Part shown: positions 26,433-35,346 of the stretch, piece after piece
Layout of the letters: every line of letters begins with the position of its first letter
Numbering within the stretch: the first letter of the stretch is position 1
Assembly: GCA_900317285.1 (NCBI GenBank)
Contig: ONGA01000010.1
Location: 62,001-126,000, forward strand
Source: an uncultured Bacteroidales bacterium
GTDB taxonomy: Bacteria; Bacteroidota; Bacteroidia; Bacteroidales; P3
DNA: 64,000 nt
Reading direction: 5' to 3'
Notes under the pieces: generated by a model
Seen by the model: only the letters and a program-made list of their open reading frames with translations
Told to the model about the DNA's origin: nothing
Databases searched by the model: none
Program-made: the position numbers and the translations under genes

Positions 26433-28889
26433 ATGGAGGAGAAGGTTCCATATTTTGCTGATGTGCTGTTGCCGTTGCATTTGCGCGACACTTACACTTA
26501 CCGGATTCCGCGCGAGCTGGAGGGTGAGGTGCGAGTGGGCGTGCGCGTGGTGGTACAGTTCGGAGCGAAGGGCAGCCGGTTGTATTCGGCTGTTGTGCGG
26601 CGTGTGCACCAGGATGCGCCGCCGAGGATGACGAAGTATGTGATGTCGGTGTTGGACGAGGGGCCTGTGGTGAGTGAGCGGCAGATGGAGTTTTGGGAGT
26701 GGATGGCGCGGTATTATATGTGTTATCAGGGTGATGTGATGTCGGTGGCGCTGCCATCGGGGCTGAAGCTGGCGAGCGAGAGTGCTGTGGCGATTGACCC
26801 GGCGTTCGGCGGCGACCTTTCGGGTTTGTCGAAGTATGAACGGATGGTGGTGGAGGAGTTGAGCAAGCATTCTGTGATGCGTGTGGCGGAGTTGAGCCGT
26901 GCGCTGGGTTTGCAGAAGGTGATGCCGCTGATCCGCGGGATGATGGAGAGGGGTATTGTGGTGATGGACGAGGAGTTGCGGGAGCGGTTTGTTCCGAAGC
27001 GGGTGCAGTATGTCCTGTTGTCGGAAGATTACCAGGATGAGGATGCACAGAAGGGGCTTTTCGACGAGCTGGAGCGCAAGAAGCGTGTGAAGCAGGTGGA
27101 GTTGTTGATGCAGTTCCTGCAGTTGTCGCATTTCGGGAAGGAGGCTGTGGCGAAGGGTGTTTTGCCGAAGGGTTCGGCGTTGCAGACGCTTGTGAGGAAC
27201 GGTGTGTTGAGGGTGGAGGAGCGCGAGGAGAGCCGCCTGGAGGTTTACGGCGACGGTGAGCTGACGGACCCTGCCTCGATTGTTCTCAACGAGGAGCAGC
27301 AGGAGGCGTTTGGTTTAATTGATAATGGAAAAGATTCCGTCTGGCTTCTGCACGGGGTGACTTCGAGCGGGAAGACGGAGGTGTATATTAAGCTGATTGA
27401 CAAGGTGGTGAAGTCGGGCGGGCAGGTGTTGTTCCTGTTGCCGGAGATTGCGCTGACGGCGCAGCTCATCAACCGCCTGAGGAGGTTTTTCGGCGACAAG
27501 GTGGGTGTGTACCATTCGCGTTTCAGCGTGGGCGAGCGCACGGAGGTGTGGCGCCGCACGCTGAGGGGTGAGTACCGGGTGTTGCTGGGTGCGCGGAGTG
27601 CGTTGTTTCTGCCGTTCAATGATTTGCGGCTTGTTATTGTGGACGAGGAGCACGACAGTTCGTACAAGCAGTTCGAGCCCGCGCCACGTTATCATGCGCG
27701 CGATGCGGCGCTTTATCTGGCGCGCCTGTGGGGCGCGAGGACGGTGCTGGGGAGTGCCACTCCGAGTGTGGAGTCGTTTTTCAACGCGATGTCGGGCAAG
27801 TATGGCTTTGCGAGCATGCAGCAGCGCTACGGTGGTTTCAGCCTGCCGGAGGTGGTGTGTGTGGACATGAAGGAGGCGCACCGGAGGGGTGAGGTGAAGG
27901 GTGCTTTCTCGCGTGAGTTGCTGGAGGCTGTGGGGAGGGCTCTGGACGAGGGGCGGCAGGTGATTCTGTTCCAGAACCGGAGGGGTTTCTCGCTGCACCT
28001 GGAGTGCGACGACTGCCACGAGGTGCCGCAGTGTGTGCATTGCGATGTGTCGCTGGTGTATCACAAGGCGACGAATTCGCTGCGCTGCCATTATTGCGGC
28101 TATTCGATTCCGGTACCCAGCGAGTGTCCGGCGTGCCATTCGACGCATTTGAGGATGGCCGGTGTGGGCACTGAGCGCATCGAGGAGGATTTGCAGATTC
28201 TGTTCCCCGAGGCACGTGTGGCACGCATGGATTTGGACACCACGCTGCAGAAGGGCCGCTATCTGGACCTTATCAATGATTTCGAGAACCGCCGCATCGA
28301 TATTCTGGTGGGTACGCAGATGGTGACGAAGGGTTTGGATTTCGAGAATGTGACGGTGGTGGGCATTGTGAATGCCGACAATATGATTAATTATCCGAAT
28401 TTCCGTTCGTATGAGCGTGCGTTCCAGCAGATGACGCAGGTGAGCGGACGTGCGGGTCGCCACGCGAGCGGCGGGCGGGTGATTATACAGACGTACAACC
28501 CTCATCACCAAGTGATTTCGGATGTAATGAACGCCGATTACCGGCATTTGTACGAGGAGCAGATTCAGGAGCGCCGGGTTTTCCGCTATCCGCCGTTCTA
28601 CCGGCTGATTGAGATCACGCTGAAGCATCGCGACGCGGGTGTGCTGAACGAGGCGGCGGAGTGGATGGCGCATCAGCTGCGGGGTGTCTTTGCGGGTCGT
28701 GTGATGGGCCCGGAGTATCCGCTGGTGAGCCGCATCCGCGGGCTTTACCTGAAGACTGTCACGCTGCGTTTCGAGAAGAGCGAGTCGATTGCCGACGCCA
28801 AGCGTGTAGCTATGAAAATAGCCGACGACCTAACCCTGCAGGAGGGCTGGTCGTCGGTATCGGTTCTCTTTGATGTAGATCCCTATTAG
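26433..28889 (+). CDS. priA: Primosomal protein N', replication-restart helicase
   Basis: An 818-residue superfamily 2 helicase. The N-terminal DNA-binding part begins YFADVLLPLHLRDTYTYRIP. The Walker A motif HGVTSSGKTEVY is at about 306-317, the DEEH box (VDEEHDSSYKQ) at about 402-412, and eight zinc-binding cysteines lie in the CDDCHEVPQCVHCDVSL to CPACHSTHL region (about 525-570). PriA reloads the replisome at stalled forks. A TTG 42 bp upstream is in frame but lies inside the promoter, so ATG 26433 is chosen. Third codon positions are rich in G and T, unlike the C-ending codons of most neighbours. It overlaps the convergent outer-membrane protein gene by 4 bp. Confidence 0.96.
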   Translation: MEEKVPYFADVLLPLHLRDTYTYRIPRELEGEVRVGVRVVVQFGAKGSRLYSAVVRRVHQDAPPRMTKYVMSVLDEGPVVSERQMEFWEWMARYYMCYQGDVMSVALPSGLKLASESAVAIDPAFGGDLSGLSKYERMVVEELSKHSVMRVAELSRALGLQKVMPLIRGMMERGIVVMDEELRERFVPKRVQYVLLSEDYQDEDAQKGLFDELERKKRVKQVELLMQFLQLSHFGKEAVAKGVLPKGSALQTLVRNGVLRVEEREESRLEVYGDGELTDPASIVLNEEQQEAFGLIDNGKDSVWLLHGVTSSGKTEVYIKLIDKVVKSGGQVLFLLPEIALTAQLINRLRRFFGDKVGVYHSRFSVGERTEVWRRTLRGEYRVLLGARSALFLPFNDLRLVIVDEEHDSSYKQFEPAPRYHARDAALYLARLWGARTVLGSATPSVESFFNAMSGKYGFASMQQRYGGFSLPEVVCVDMKEAHRRGEVKGAFSRELLEAVGRALDEGRQVILFQNRRGFSLHLECDDCHEVPQCVHCDVSLVYHKATNSLRCHYCGYSIPVPSECPACHSTHLRMAGVGTERIEEDLQILFPEARVARMDLDTTLQKGRYLDLINDFENRRIDILVGTQMVTKGLDFENVTVVGIVNADNMINYPNFRSYERAFQQMTQVSGRAGRHASGGRVIIQTYNPHHQVISDVMNADYRHLYEEQIQERRVFRYPPFYRLIEITLKHRDAGVLNEAAEWMAHQLRGVFAGRVMGPEYPLVSRIRGLYLKTVTLRFEKSESIADAKRVAMKIADDLTLQEGWSSVSVLFDVDPY

Positions 28890-30175
28890 AAGTTGTATTT
28901 CACCAAAGCGCAGATGCGGTGGTTGGCAACCTGGTGGAGGTTGTCGTTGTTTTTGATGCTGCCGTCGGTGGCGATGTCGCCGTAGGTGCAGGCGGTCCAT
29001 TCGTATTCAAGGCCGATGTTGAAGGCTTTGACGTTGTAGCTGATGGAGGGCGCGATACGGTAGATGCTGTTGAGGTTGGTGAAATTGGTGCCACCTTTCA
29101 TGTAGATGCGGTAGTTGCCCGTACCGAAATCGTAGAGATCCTCCCCTGCCCCGAGGTTCTTCATGTAGCCGAGGAAGAGGTTGCAGCGCACTTTCTTGCC
29201 GTAGGCGATGTTGAGGTAGGAGATGGTGTTGCGGATGGGGGCATAGTTCCACGAGCCGTCGGCATTGACGCCGGTGACGGCGTAGCCGCAGAGCTGGTTG
29301 AGGTGGCTGGTGTTCTGCGCCAGAAGGGTGCGGAACTTCACGCTCCACATTCCACCCACATACTGTGCATACAGCGTCGGGGTGAAGGAGGTGACGGTCT
29401 CGTCGACTTTCTTTGTGGTGCCAGCCACTTTGGCGTGGGTGCGGGGACGGAGCATCTGCACATCGGCACCCAGCTGTGCGTACCACGGACCTTTCTTGAA
29501 GTTGAATCCGAGGAAGGCTTCTGGCACGAGGGCGTTGAGTGCGAAGTCGGTGCTGTTGGAGCTCACGTAGTCGTTTTTGGTTGCATCCCACACGGGGCCG
29601 TTGTTCATGTACTGCAGCTGGTAGAGCAATGCGGCGGTGTAGCCGATGGAGCCGAAGTACTGGATGGCGCGCACCTGGGGGGTGCGGCTGTGGGGACGGA
29701 AGGGGGCACCGGCAGCCATACCGAGCACTTCGGGCATGATGTCGCCGCTCAGGGGGTGCCAGGTCTGTCCCACAAGCAGTTCACCGTTCCAGGATTCGCT
29801 TGCAGAGCTGAGTTTCACATAGGCCTGACGGATGCGGAGCACGGTGTTGTTAGTGCCGAAGCCACCGAAGTCGGCCTCGATTTTGCCGCTGCTCTGCATG
29901 CCGAGCAGTTCGGGTCCCTCGAGGTTGAGTCCGATACGGGTGGTGAGGGCCTGGAGCTGGGCGTGGGCCACGTCGTTGACGTCGACGCCGCTCTCCATTT
30001 TCTCGTCATAGGGAATCATGTTGTATTCGCCGCCGATGACGGTGTAGGTCTTGCGGGTGTCGAGGTTGAAGTAGTTGCGCACGAAGCCGTAGGGCTTCAC
30101 GGTGACCTGCGCCGCCGCCGAAACGGCGACGCAAACCATCGCAAATATTATTATGCTTTTCTTCATGTCTCTCAT
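28886..30175 (-). CDS. Outer-membrane beta-barrel protein, porin-like
   Basis: A 429-residue protein with a signal peptide (cleavage after VSAAAQ, about 23) and a mature chain of alternating amphipathic strands ending in Phe (ICALVKYNF), the usual mark of an outer-membrane barrel. The pattern GFVRNYFNLDTRKTY, then SGKIEADFGGFGTNNTVLRI resembles Bacteroidales porin-like proteins. It begins in the SLC13 permease gene's TAATG overlap, so the two are co-translated and the barrel may bring the permease's substrate across the outer membrane. That link is inferred. Start: Met1 at 30175 couples to the upstream stop; Met4 at 30166 gives a shorter n-region. Confidence 0.75.
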   Translation of the reverse strand: MRDMKKSIIIFAMVCVAVSAAAQVTVKPYGFVRNYFNLDTRKTYTVIGGEYNMIPYDEKMESGVDVNDVAHAQLQALTTRIGLNLEGPELLGMQSSGKIEADFGGFGTNNTVLRIRQAYVKLSSASESWNGELLVGQTWHPLSGDIMPEVLGMAAGAPFRPHSRTPQVRAIQYFGSIGYTAALLYQLQYMNNGPVWDATKNDYVSSNSTDFALNALVPEAFLGFNFKKGPWYAQLGADVQMLRPRTHAKVAGTTKKVDETVTSFTPTLYAQYVGGMWSVKFRTLLAQNTSHLNQLCGYAVTGVNADGSWNYAPIRNTISYLNIAYGKKVRCNLFLGYMKNLGAGEDLYDFGTGNYRIYMKGGTNFTNLNSIYRIAPSISYNVKAFNIGLEYEWTACTYGDIATDGSIKNNDNLHQVANHRICALVKYNF

Positions 30176-31608
30176 TAGTTAAACAGCCCAAGCTTGCCGG
30201 CAAGGATCAGGCCTGCATAAGCCACTATCAAGCCGAAGATACCCACAAAGACACCCACCTTGGCCATATCGCCGGTCTTGATGAAGCCCTTGGCGTAGGC
30301 CAGCGCGTTGGGAGGTGTGGAGATGGGGAGCGACATAGCCAGCGACGAGGAGACGGCCACCGCGATGAGCAACATGGCCACACCGCCGAGGGGTGCCAGC
30401 TGCTCCTGCATACCCATGCCGACAGCGGCCAGGATGGGCACCAGGATAGCGGCCGTGGCACTGTGGCTCATAAAGGTAGCCATCACGATGCAGAGGATAC
30501 CGCTGCCGATAAGCACTGCCATCACAGGCCAGCTGCTGAAGGGGATGGTCTCCACCAGATGGCGGGCCAGACCCGTCTTATCGAGACCCACACCGAGGGC
30601 AAAGCCACCGGCAACGAGCCACAGCACATCCCAGTCGACCTTGGCGAAGTCCTTCTTGTCGAAAACGCCGAAGACGGAGAAGACAGCAAAGGGTATCAGA
30701 GCCACAATGAACGAGTTGATGCCCGTCCATTTGCCCGTGAGCCACAACAGGATGGTAGCCACAAAGGTGACATACACCAGCTTGGCCTTGGGGCTCTTGT
30801 CGAATTCACCTTCGATATTCACCTCCAGGGTGAGACCCTGACGGAAGGGGAACATCTTGAAGAGGAAGACCCACGAGACAAAGAGGATGATAAGCATGAC
30901 GGGGACCATCACTATCATCCACTGCATAAAGTCGACGCCGCTACCAGCCATCGTGTCGGTCATATACTTCACGGCGATGGTGTTGGGGGGCGTTCCGATG
31001 GGGGTTCCTATACCGCCGATATTGGCAGCCACAGGTATTGAGAGGGCCATACCGATACGGCCGCGTCCGTCGACAGGCATCTTGGCAAGCACGGGGGTCA
31101 GGATAGCCAGCATCATGGCGGCGGTGGCGGTATTGGACATGAACATAGAGAAGATGGCGGTGACAAGGATGAAGCCAAGCATCACCATGCGGGGTTTCTT
31201 GCCGAAGGGCTTCATCATCACTCTCGCCAGAGCGGCGTCAAACTTATACTTCGAGGCGGCAATGGCCAGCACGAAGCCACCCATGAAGAGCATGATAGTA
31301 GGATCGGCGAAAGCGGCCATGATGGCCTTGTAGCTGATGGCGTTCTCTGGCAGCACTCCTTCCGGACGGAAGAAGGTCACCATGCTGTCACTCGTGGTGA
31401 GCAGCATCAGCACCATCACCATCACCGAGGTGGTCCATATGGGCACAGGCTCGGTAATCCACATGGCAGCGGCAAAAATAAACAAGGCTATGACGCGCTG
31501 CTCCACAACTGTCATACCTGCAATTCCAAACCAATCGGTAGGTATGCACCATGCAAAGAGTGACAATGCAAGGCTAATGACCAATCCAATGATTTTCTTC
31601 TTTTCCAT
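30175..31608 (-). CDS. SLC13/DASS-family anion permease
   Basis: A 477-residue inner-membrane protein with about 11-12 helices. It has the two SNT-type substrate-binding motifs of the DASS family, here MSNTATAAMML (about 154-164) and MSHSATAAILVP (about 382-393). The SLC13 signatures GGIGTPIGTPPNTIAV (about 197-212) and LPISTPPNALAYAKGF (about 427-442) are also present. Members import di- or tricarboxylates or sulfate, usually with Na+. Co-translation with an outer-membrane barrel suggests an uptake pair. In an anaerobic Bacteroidales, C4-dicarboxylates are a plausible substrate, but this is inference. Confidence 0.9.
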   Translation of the reverse strand: MEKKKIIGLVISLALSLFAWCIPTDWFGIAGMTVVEQRVIALFIFAAAMWITEPVPIWTTSVMVMVLMLLTTSDSMVTFFRPEGVLPENAISYKAIMAAFADPTIMLFMGGFVLAIAASKYKFDAALARVMMKPFGKKPRMVMLGFILVTAIFSMFMSNTATAAMMLAILTPVLAKMPVDGRGRIGMALSIPVAANIGGIGTPIGTPPNTIAVKYMTDTMAGSGVDFMQWMIVMVPVMLIILFVSWVFLFKMFPFRQGLTLEVNIEGEFDKSPKAKLVYVTFVATILLWLTGKWTGINSFIVALIPFAVFSVFGVFDKKDFAKVDWDVLWLVAGGFALGVGLDKTGLARHLVETIPFSSWPVMAVLIGSGILCIVMATFMSHSATAAILVPILAAVGMGMQEQLAPLGGVAMLLIAVAVSSSLAMSLPISTPPNALAYAKGFIKTGDMAKVGVFVGIFGLIVAYAGLILAGKLGLFN

Positions 31609-31629
31609 TACTTCTATAAATCTTTAAAA

Positions 31630-31662
31630 CAAAAAAGACCTTAAAGCCCCTAAGGTCTTTAA
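31630..31662 (-). terminator. argF terminator
   Basis: Minus strand stem AAAGACCTTA (31660-31651) and TAAGGTCTTT (31643-31634), followed by a TTTTT-rich tract. An extra AAGGTCTTT unit sits next to the stem, in 9-bp register. Confidence 0.8.
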
Positions 31663-31683
31663 GGTCTTTAAGTACAATAAGTT

Positions 31684-32685
31684 TTAGTCGCCAAGGGTAG
31701 CCACCATGACGGCTTTGATAGTGTGCATACGGTTCTCGGCCTCGTCGAAGACGATGCTGTTCTCGCTCTCGAAGACCTCCTCGGTCACCTCGATGCCGTT
31801 CAGACCGAACTTCTCGTTCACGTCGCGGCCAGCCTTGGTCTCAAGGTTGTGGTAGGCGGGCAGGCAGTGCATGAATTTGCACTTGGGGTTGCCGGTTTTC
31901 TTCATCAGGGCGCTGTTGACCTGGTAGGGCATCAGCATCTTGATGCGCTCTTTCCAAACGCTGTCAGGTTCGCCCATCGACACCCAGATGTCGGTGTAGA
32001 TGAAGTCGAGGCCCTTCACGCCCTTCTCGACGTCGTCGGTGACGGTGAGCTTGGCGCCGGTCTCTTTGGCGATTTCCTGGCACTTCTTGACGAGCTCCTT
32101 GGCGGGCTGAAGTTTCTTGGGGGCGATGATGCGGATGTCCATACCCATCTTCACGCCGCCGACCATCAGGCTGTTACCCATGTTGTAGCGGGCATCGCCA
32201 ATGTAAGCGAACTTCACCTGGTTGAGGGGCTTGTCGGTATGCTCCTGGATGGTGAGGAAGTCGGCAAGGATCTGGGTGGGGTGAGCCTCAGCGGTCAGAC
32301 CGTTCCACACGGGGACGCCGGCATATTGGGCCAGCTCCTCGACGGTGGCCTGGTCGAAGCCACGGTACTCGATGCCGTCGAACATGCGACCCAGCACGCG
32401 GGCGGTGTCCTTCATGCTCTCCTTGATGCCGATCTGGCTGCCGGTGGGACCCAGGTAGGTCACGTGGGCACCCTGGTCGTGAGCGCCAACCTCAAAAGCG
32501 CAGCGGGTGCGGGTCGAGGTCTTCTCAAAGATAAGGGCGATGTTCTTGCCTTTCAGGCGGGGCTGCTCGGTGCCGGCATATTTGGCGCGCTTCAGGTCGC
32601 GGGCCAGGTCGAGCAGATAATTGAGCTCCTTCGGCGAAAAGTCGAGGATCTTAAGGAAATTGCGGTTTCTTAAATTGTAAGCCAT
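31684..32685 (-). CDS. argF: Ornithine carbamoyltransferase
   Basis: A 333-residue enzyme with the carbamoyl-phosphate motif [12 protein letters not shown] (about 56-67), HPTQILAD (about 135-142) and the FMHCLPAYH ornithine motif (about 274-282). Start is placed at ATG 32685; codons further upstream translate intergenic repeat DNA and are not homologous. The reaction joins ornithine and carbamoyl phosphate to citrulline and is reversible. Carbamate kinase lies directly upstream, which points to the catabolic (arcB) direction, making ATP from citrulline. No arginine deiminase gene is nearby, so an anabolic role (argF) remains possible. Confidence 0.94.
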   Translation of the reverse strand: MAYNLRNRNFLKILDFSPKELNYLLDLARDLKRAKYAGTEQPRLKGKNIALIFEKTSTRTRCAFEVGAHDQGAHVTYLGPTGSQIGIKESMKDTARVLGRMFDGIEYRGFDQATVEELAQYAGVPVWNGLTAEAHPTQILADFLTIQEHTDKPLNQVKFAYIGDARYNMGNSLMVGGVKMGMDIRIIAPKKLQPAKELVKKCQEIAKETGAKLTVTDDVEKGVKGLDFIYTDIWVSMGEPDSVWKERIKMLMPYQVNSALMKKTGNPKCKFMHCLPAYHNLETKAGRDVNEKFGLNGIEVTEEVFESENSIVFDEAENRMHTIKAVMVATLGD

Positions 32686-32704
32686 TTCTATGAAAATTTG
32701 ATTG

Positions 32705-32757
32705 TTAATTATTTTCTGATTACTCTGATTATTCTGAATATTCCGAATATTCGGAAA
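32705..32757 (-). repeat. 9-bp-period repeat in the arcC-argF gap
   Basis: Minus strand units ATATTTCCG, AATATTCGG, AATATTCAG, AATAATCAG, AGTAATCAG, AAAATAATT. The first units form the palindrome TTCCGAATATTCGGAA. The repeat fills most of the 74-bp gap before argF. Confidence 0.8.
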
Positions 32758-32759
32758 TA

Positions 32760-33695
32760 TTATCGGACAATTCTCGTTCCGCAGTTCGGGTTGTCGAGCT
32801 GGCCGGCCTCCGTGATGATGCACTCCTTGCCGCCGTGCTCCACAAACATGATGGCGGCACGCACCTTCGGAGCCATCGAGCCCTCGGCAAACTGGCCCTC
32901 GTCGAGCAGCTTCTTCGCCTCGGCAACGGTGATGGTGTCCAGTGCCTGCTCGTTCTCCTTGCGGAAATTGATATACACCTTCGGCACATCGGTGAGGATG
33001 TAGAACTCGTCGGCACCAATCTCGATGGCGCAGAGAGCGCTGGCGAGGTCTTTGTCGATAACAGCCTCAACACCGCGCACATAATCACTCTCCTCAACCA
33101 CCGGGATACCGCCGCCACCCACGGTGACGACAATATTGCCGGCCGTGGCCAACTGCTTCACAATCTTGATATTGTTGATGCGCACAGGCTTGGGGCTTGC
33201 CACCACCTTGCGCCAGCCGTTGCCCTTCGGGTCCTCCTTGTACTTGGCACCCGTCTCGGCGGCAAACTGCTCCGCCTGCTCCTTCGTGTAATACGGTCCC
33301 ACGGGCTTCGTGGGATTCTGGAACATCGGATCCAGCTTGTTCACAGCCACCTGCGTCACAAGCGTCACCACATCGCGCTGGATATCGTGGCGCGCCATCA
33401 CATTGCGCAGACCCATCTCAATCATATAGGCAATCGAACCCTGCGTCTCGGCGACACAGAAATCCATCGGCATAGCCTGCACTCCGGCGGCCTTGCCGGC
33501 CTCGTGCTGCAACATCACGTTGCCCACCTGCGGACCGTTGCCGTGGCCAATCACCACATTGTAGTTTCTCTCCAGCAGCGCGCAAAGGCTCTCACACGTA
33601 GCCTCCACATTCGACAGCTGCTCGTCATAAGTCCCTTTCTGACCGCTACGCAACAGGGCATTACCGCCGAAAGCGACGACAGCGAGTTTTCTCAT
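32760..33695 (-). CDS. arcC: Carbamate kinase
   Basis: A 311-residue amino-acid-kinase-fold enzyme. Signatures are [17 protein letters not shown] (about 6-22), [12 protein letters not shown] (about 46-57), [11 protein letters not shown] (about 203-213) and [19 protein letters not shown] (about 227-245). It converts carbamoyl phosphate + ADP to ATP, CO2 and NH3, the ATP-yielding step of citrulline or arginine fermentation. It is followed by ornithine carbamoyltransferase after a 74-bp repeat-filled gap. The upstream 479 bp separates it from buk and contains a type A repeat. Confidence 0.95.
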   Translation of the reverse strand: MRKLAVVAFGGNALLRSGQKGTYDEQLSNVEATCESLCALLERNYNVVIGHGNGPQVGNVMLQHEAGKAAGVQAMPMDFCVAETQGSIAYMIEMGLRNVMARHDIQRDVVTLVTQVAVNKLDPMFQNPTKPVGPYYTKEQAEQFAAETGAKYKEDPKGNGWRKVVASPKPVRINNIKIVKQLATAGNIVVTVGGGGIPVVEESDYVRGVEAVIDKDLASALCAIEIGADEFYILTDVPKVYINFRKENEQALDTITVAEAKKLLDEGQFAEGSMAPKVRAAIMFVEHGGKECIITEAGQLDNPNCGTRIVR

Positions 33696-33804
33696 TTTTA
33701 TACTATTTTATTAGTTTTCAATTAATTAAACACCATACGCCTCACGTATGGAAAATGCAAATGTACAAAAAAAAAACTACACCGCACAATTTTTTTTCTC
33801 GCCC

Positions 33805-33985
33805 ACCCCCAGACATAGGAGCAACTAAGAAGCATCATATACGCATCATAGGAGAACCAAAGGAGAAGTATAGGAGAATGGTAGTACAACCATAGGAGCC
33901 GTTTTTTACCGATTTCGTCCCACATTCTCCTATCCCCCATCCCACCCCATTCCCCCGAAACCCGCATTTTTCTCCTATCTCCCGC
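33805..33985 (+). repeat. Intergenic CATAG repeat, type A, copy 3, with inverted units
   Basis: CCCCCAGA, then eight 11-bp units at 33814-33901, almost identical to 15113-15200. Downstream, oppositely oriented CTCCTAT units occur at 33927-33933 and 33972-33978. ATAGGAGAATG (33870-33880) and CATTCTCCTAT (33923-33933) are exact complements and could form a hairpin. The rest of the 33696-34174 gap holds C-rich spacer DNA and the buk promoter; no gene is seen. Confidence 0.9.
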
Positions 33986-34096
33986 CATATTCCACCCCCT
34001 TCCGCGTCCAGGAAACAAAAAACTCACGAACAAAACACCTTATAACTCTAGAAACATGTATCTTACCGACATTTGTCAACAAAGGTTAAAAAAATA

Positions 34097-34129
34097 TTGC
34101 CGGAAATCAATTTTTTTTTCTTATCTTTG
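34097..34129 (+). promoter_or_regulatory. buk promoter
   Basis: TTG at 34097-34099, 22 bp, TATCTTTG at 34122-34129. The predicted leader is about 40 nt, AT-rich, with AAGGACAC before the start region. Confidence 0.7.
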
Positions 34130-34174
34130 CACCCAAATTAATTAAGGACACAAAAACAATAATTATATTTTAAG

Positions 34175-35266
34175 ATGAGTACGAAAAAATACACGTTGGT
34201 AATCAACCCCGGCGCCACCTCCACCAAGGCTGCCATCTATGAAGGGGAAACCGAAGTCTTCACCGAGAACCTGTCGCACCCCATCGAGGAAATCCAGAAA
34301 TTCAAGGAAGTTGCCGACCAGTTCGACTACCGCAAGACCGCCATCCTCGACATGGTGAAACGCCATGGCGTGGGCACCGACGAGATTGCCGTCGTCATGG
34401 GTCGCGGCGGCCTCACCCGCCCCTGCGAGAGCGGCTGCTACCGCGTCAACGACCTCATGAAACAAGAGTGCCATGCCGGTATCCAGGGCAAGCACGCCTG
34501 CAACCTCGGCGCCCTCATCAGCGACGCCATCGCCCGTGAAATCGGCCTCGACTGCGCCTACATCGCCGACCCCGGCATCGTCGACGAGCGTCCCGAGTAC
34601 GCCAAAATCTCCGGCCACCCCGAGTTCGACCTCGACCCCTCGCGCGAAGGCGTCATCTGGCACTGCCTCAACCAGAAAATGACCGCCAAGCTCTATGCCC
34701 GTGAGCTCGGCAAACGCTACGAAGACCTCAACCTCATCATCGCCCACATGGGCGGCGGTGTCAGCGTGGGTGTCCACGAGCACGGCCGTTGCGTCGAAGT
34801 CAACCGCGCCCTCTGCGGCCTCGGCGCCTTCTCCCCCACCCGTTGCGGCTCCATCAACGCCTCCAAGCTCATCGAGGTCGCCTGCAGCGGCAAGTACGAT
34901 GAAGCCAAACTCAAGAAGATGGTCACCGCCGAAGGCGGCTTCGTGGCCTACCTCGGCACCAACGACGCCTACGAAGTGGAGAAACGCGCCCTGGCAGGCG
35001 ACGAGAAATGCAAACTCCTCGTCGACGCCTTCACCTACCAAGTCTCCATGGAAATCAGCCGTCTGGCCGCTGTGGTCAACGGCAAGGTCGACGCCATCCT
35101 TCTCACCGGCGGCATCGCCTACAGCAAACCCTGGATGGCAATGATCGAGGAGCGCATCGGCTGGATCGCTCCCGTGAAGGTCTACAAGGGCGAAAACGAG
35201 ATGCTTGCCCTCGCCATCTGCGGCAAGGAAGTGCTCGACGGCGTCCAAGTGAAAGAATACAAATAA
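34175..35266 (+). CDS. buk: Butyrate kinase
   Basis: A 363-residue acetate/butyrate kinase family member. Signatures are LVINPGATSTKAAIYEGE (about 8-25), VVMGRGGLTRP (about 73-83), HMGGGVSVGVHEHGR (about 192-206) and ILLTGGIAYSK (about 309-319). It converts butyryl phosphate and ADP to butyrate and ATP, or acts on related branched acids. No phosphate butyryltransferase gene (ptb) is adjacent, so the acyl-phosphate source must be elsewhere. C-ending codons suggest high expression. It is monocistronic or weakly linked to the FKBP gene through an imperfect terminator. Confidence 0.94.
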   Translation: MSTKKYTLVINPGATSTKAAIYEGETEVFTENLSHPIEEIQKFKEVADQFDYRKTAILDMVKRHGVGTDEIAVVMGRGGLTRPCESGCYRVNDLMKQECHAGIQGKHACNLGALISDAIAREIGLDCAYIADPGIVDERPEYAKISGHPEFDLDPSREGVIWHCLNQKMTAKLYARELGKRYEDLNLIIAHMGGGVSVGVHEHGRCVEVNRALCGLGAFSPTRCGSINASKLIEVACSGKYDEAKLKKMVTAEGGFVAYLGTNDAYEVEKRALAGDEKCKLLVDAFTYQVSMEISRLAAVVNGKVDAILLTGGIAYSKPWMAMIEERIGWIAPVKVYKGENEMLALAICGKEVLDGVQVKEYK

Positions 35267-35283
35267 TCAACAACCCACATCGG

Positions 35284-35318
35284 CACCCCTTGTCTCCCGC
35301 AGCCAAGGGGTGTCTCAT
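35284..35318 (+). terminator. Possible terminator after buk
   Basis: Stem CACCCCTTG (35284-35292) and CAAGGGGTG (35304-35312), loop TCTCCCGCAGC. The following TCTCATTATA is poor in T, so termination may be partial. Confidence 0.5.
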
Positions 35319-35346
35319 TATATGTATAAGAAAACAACTATATAAA

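Noticed and set aside
32686-32823. N-terminal extension of ornithine carbamoyltransferase
   Set aside because: These codons translate the end of arcC in another frame and the intergenic 9-bp repeat.
33722-34033. 103-codon minus-strand frame between arcC and buk
   Set aside because: It is translated CATAG repeat and C-rich spacer; no conserved features.
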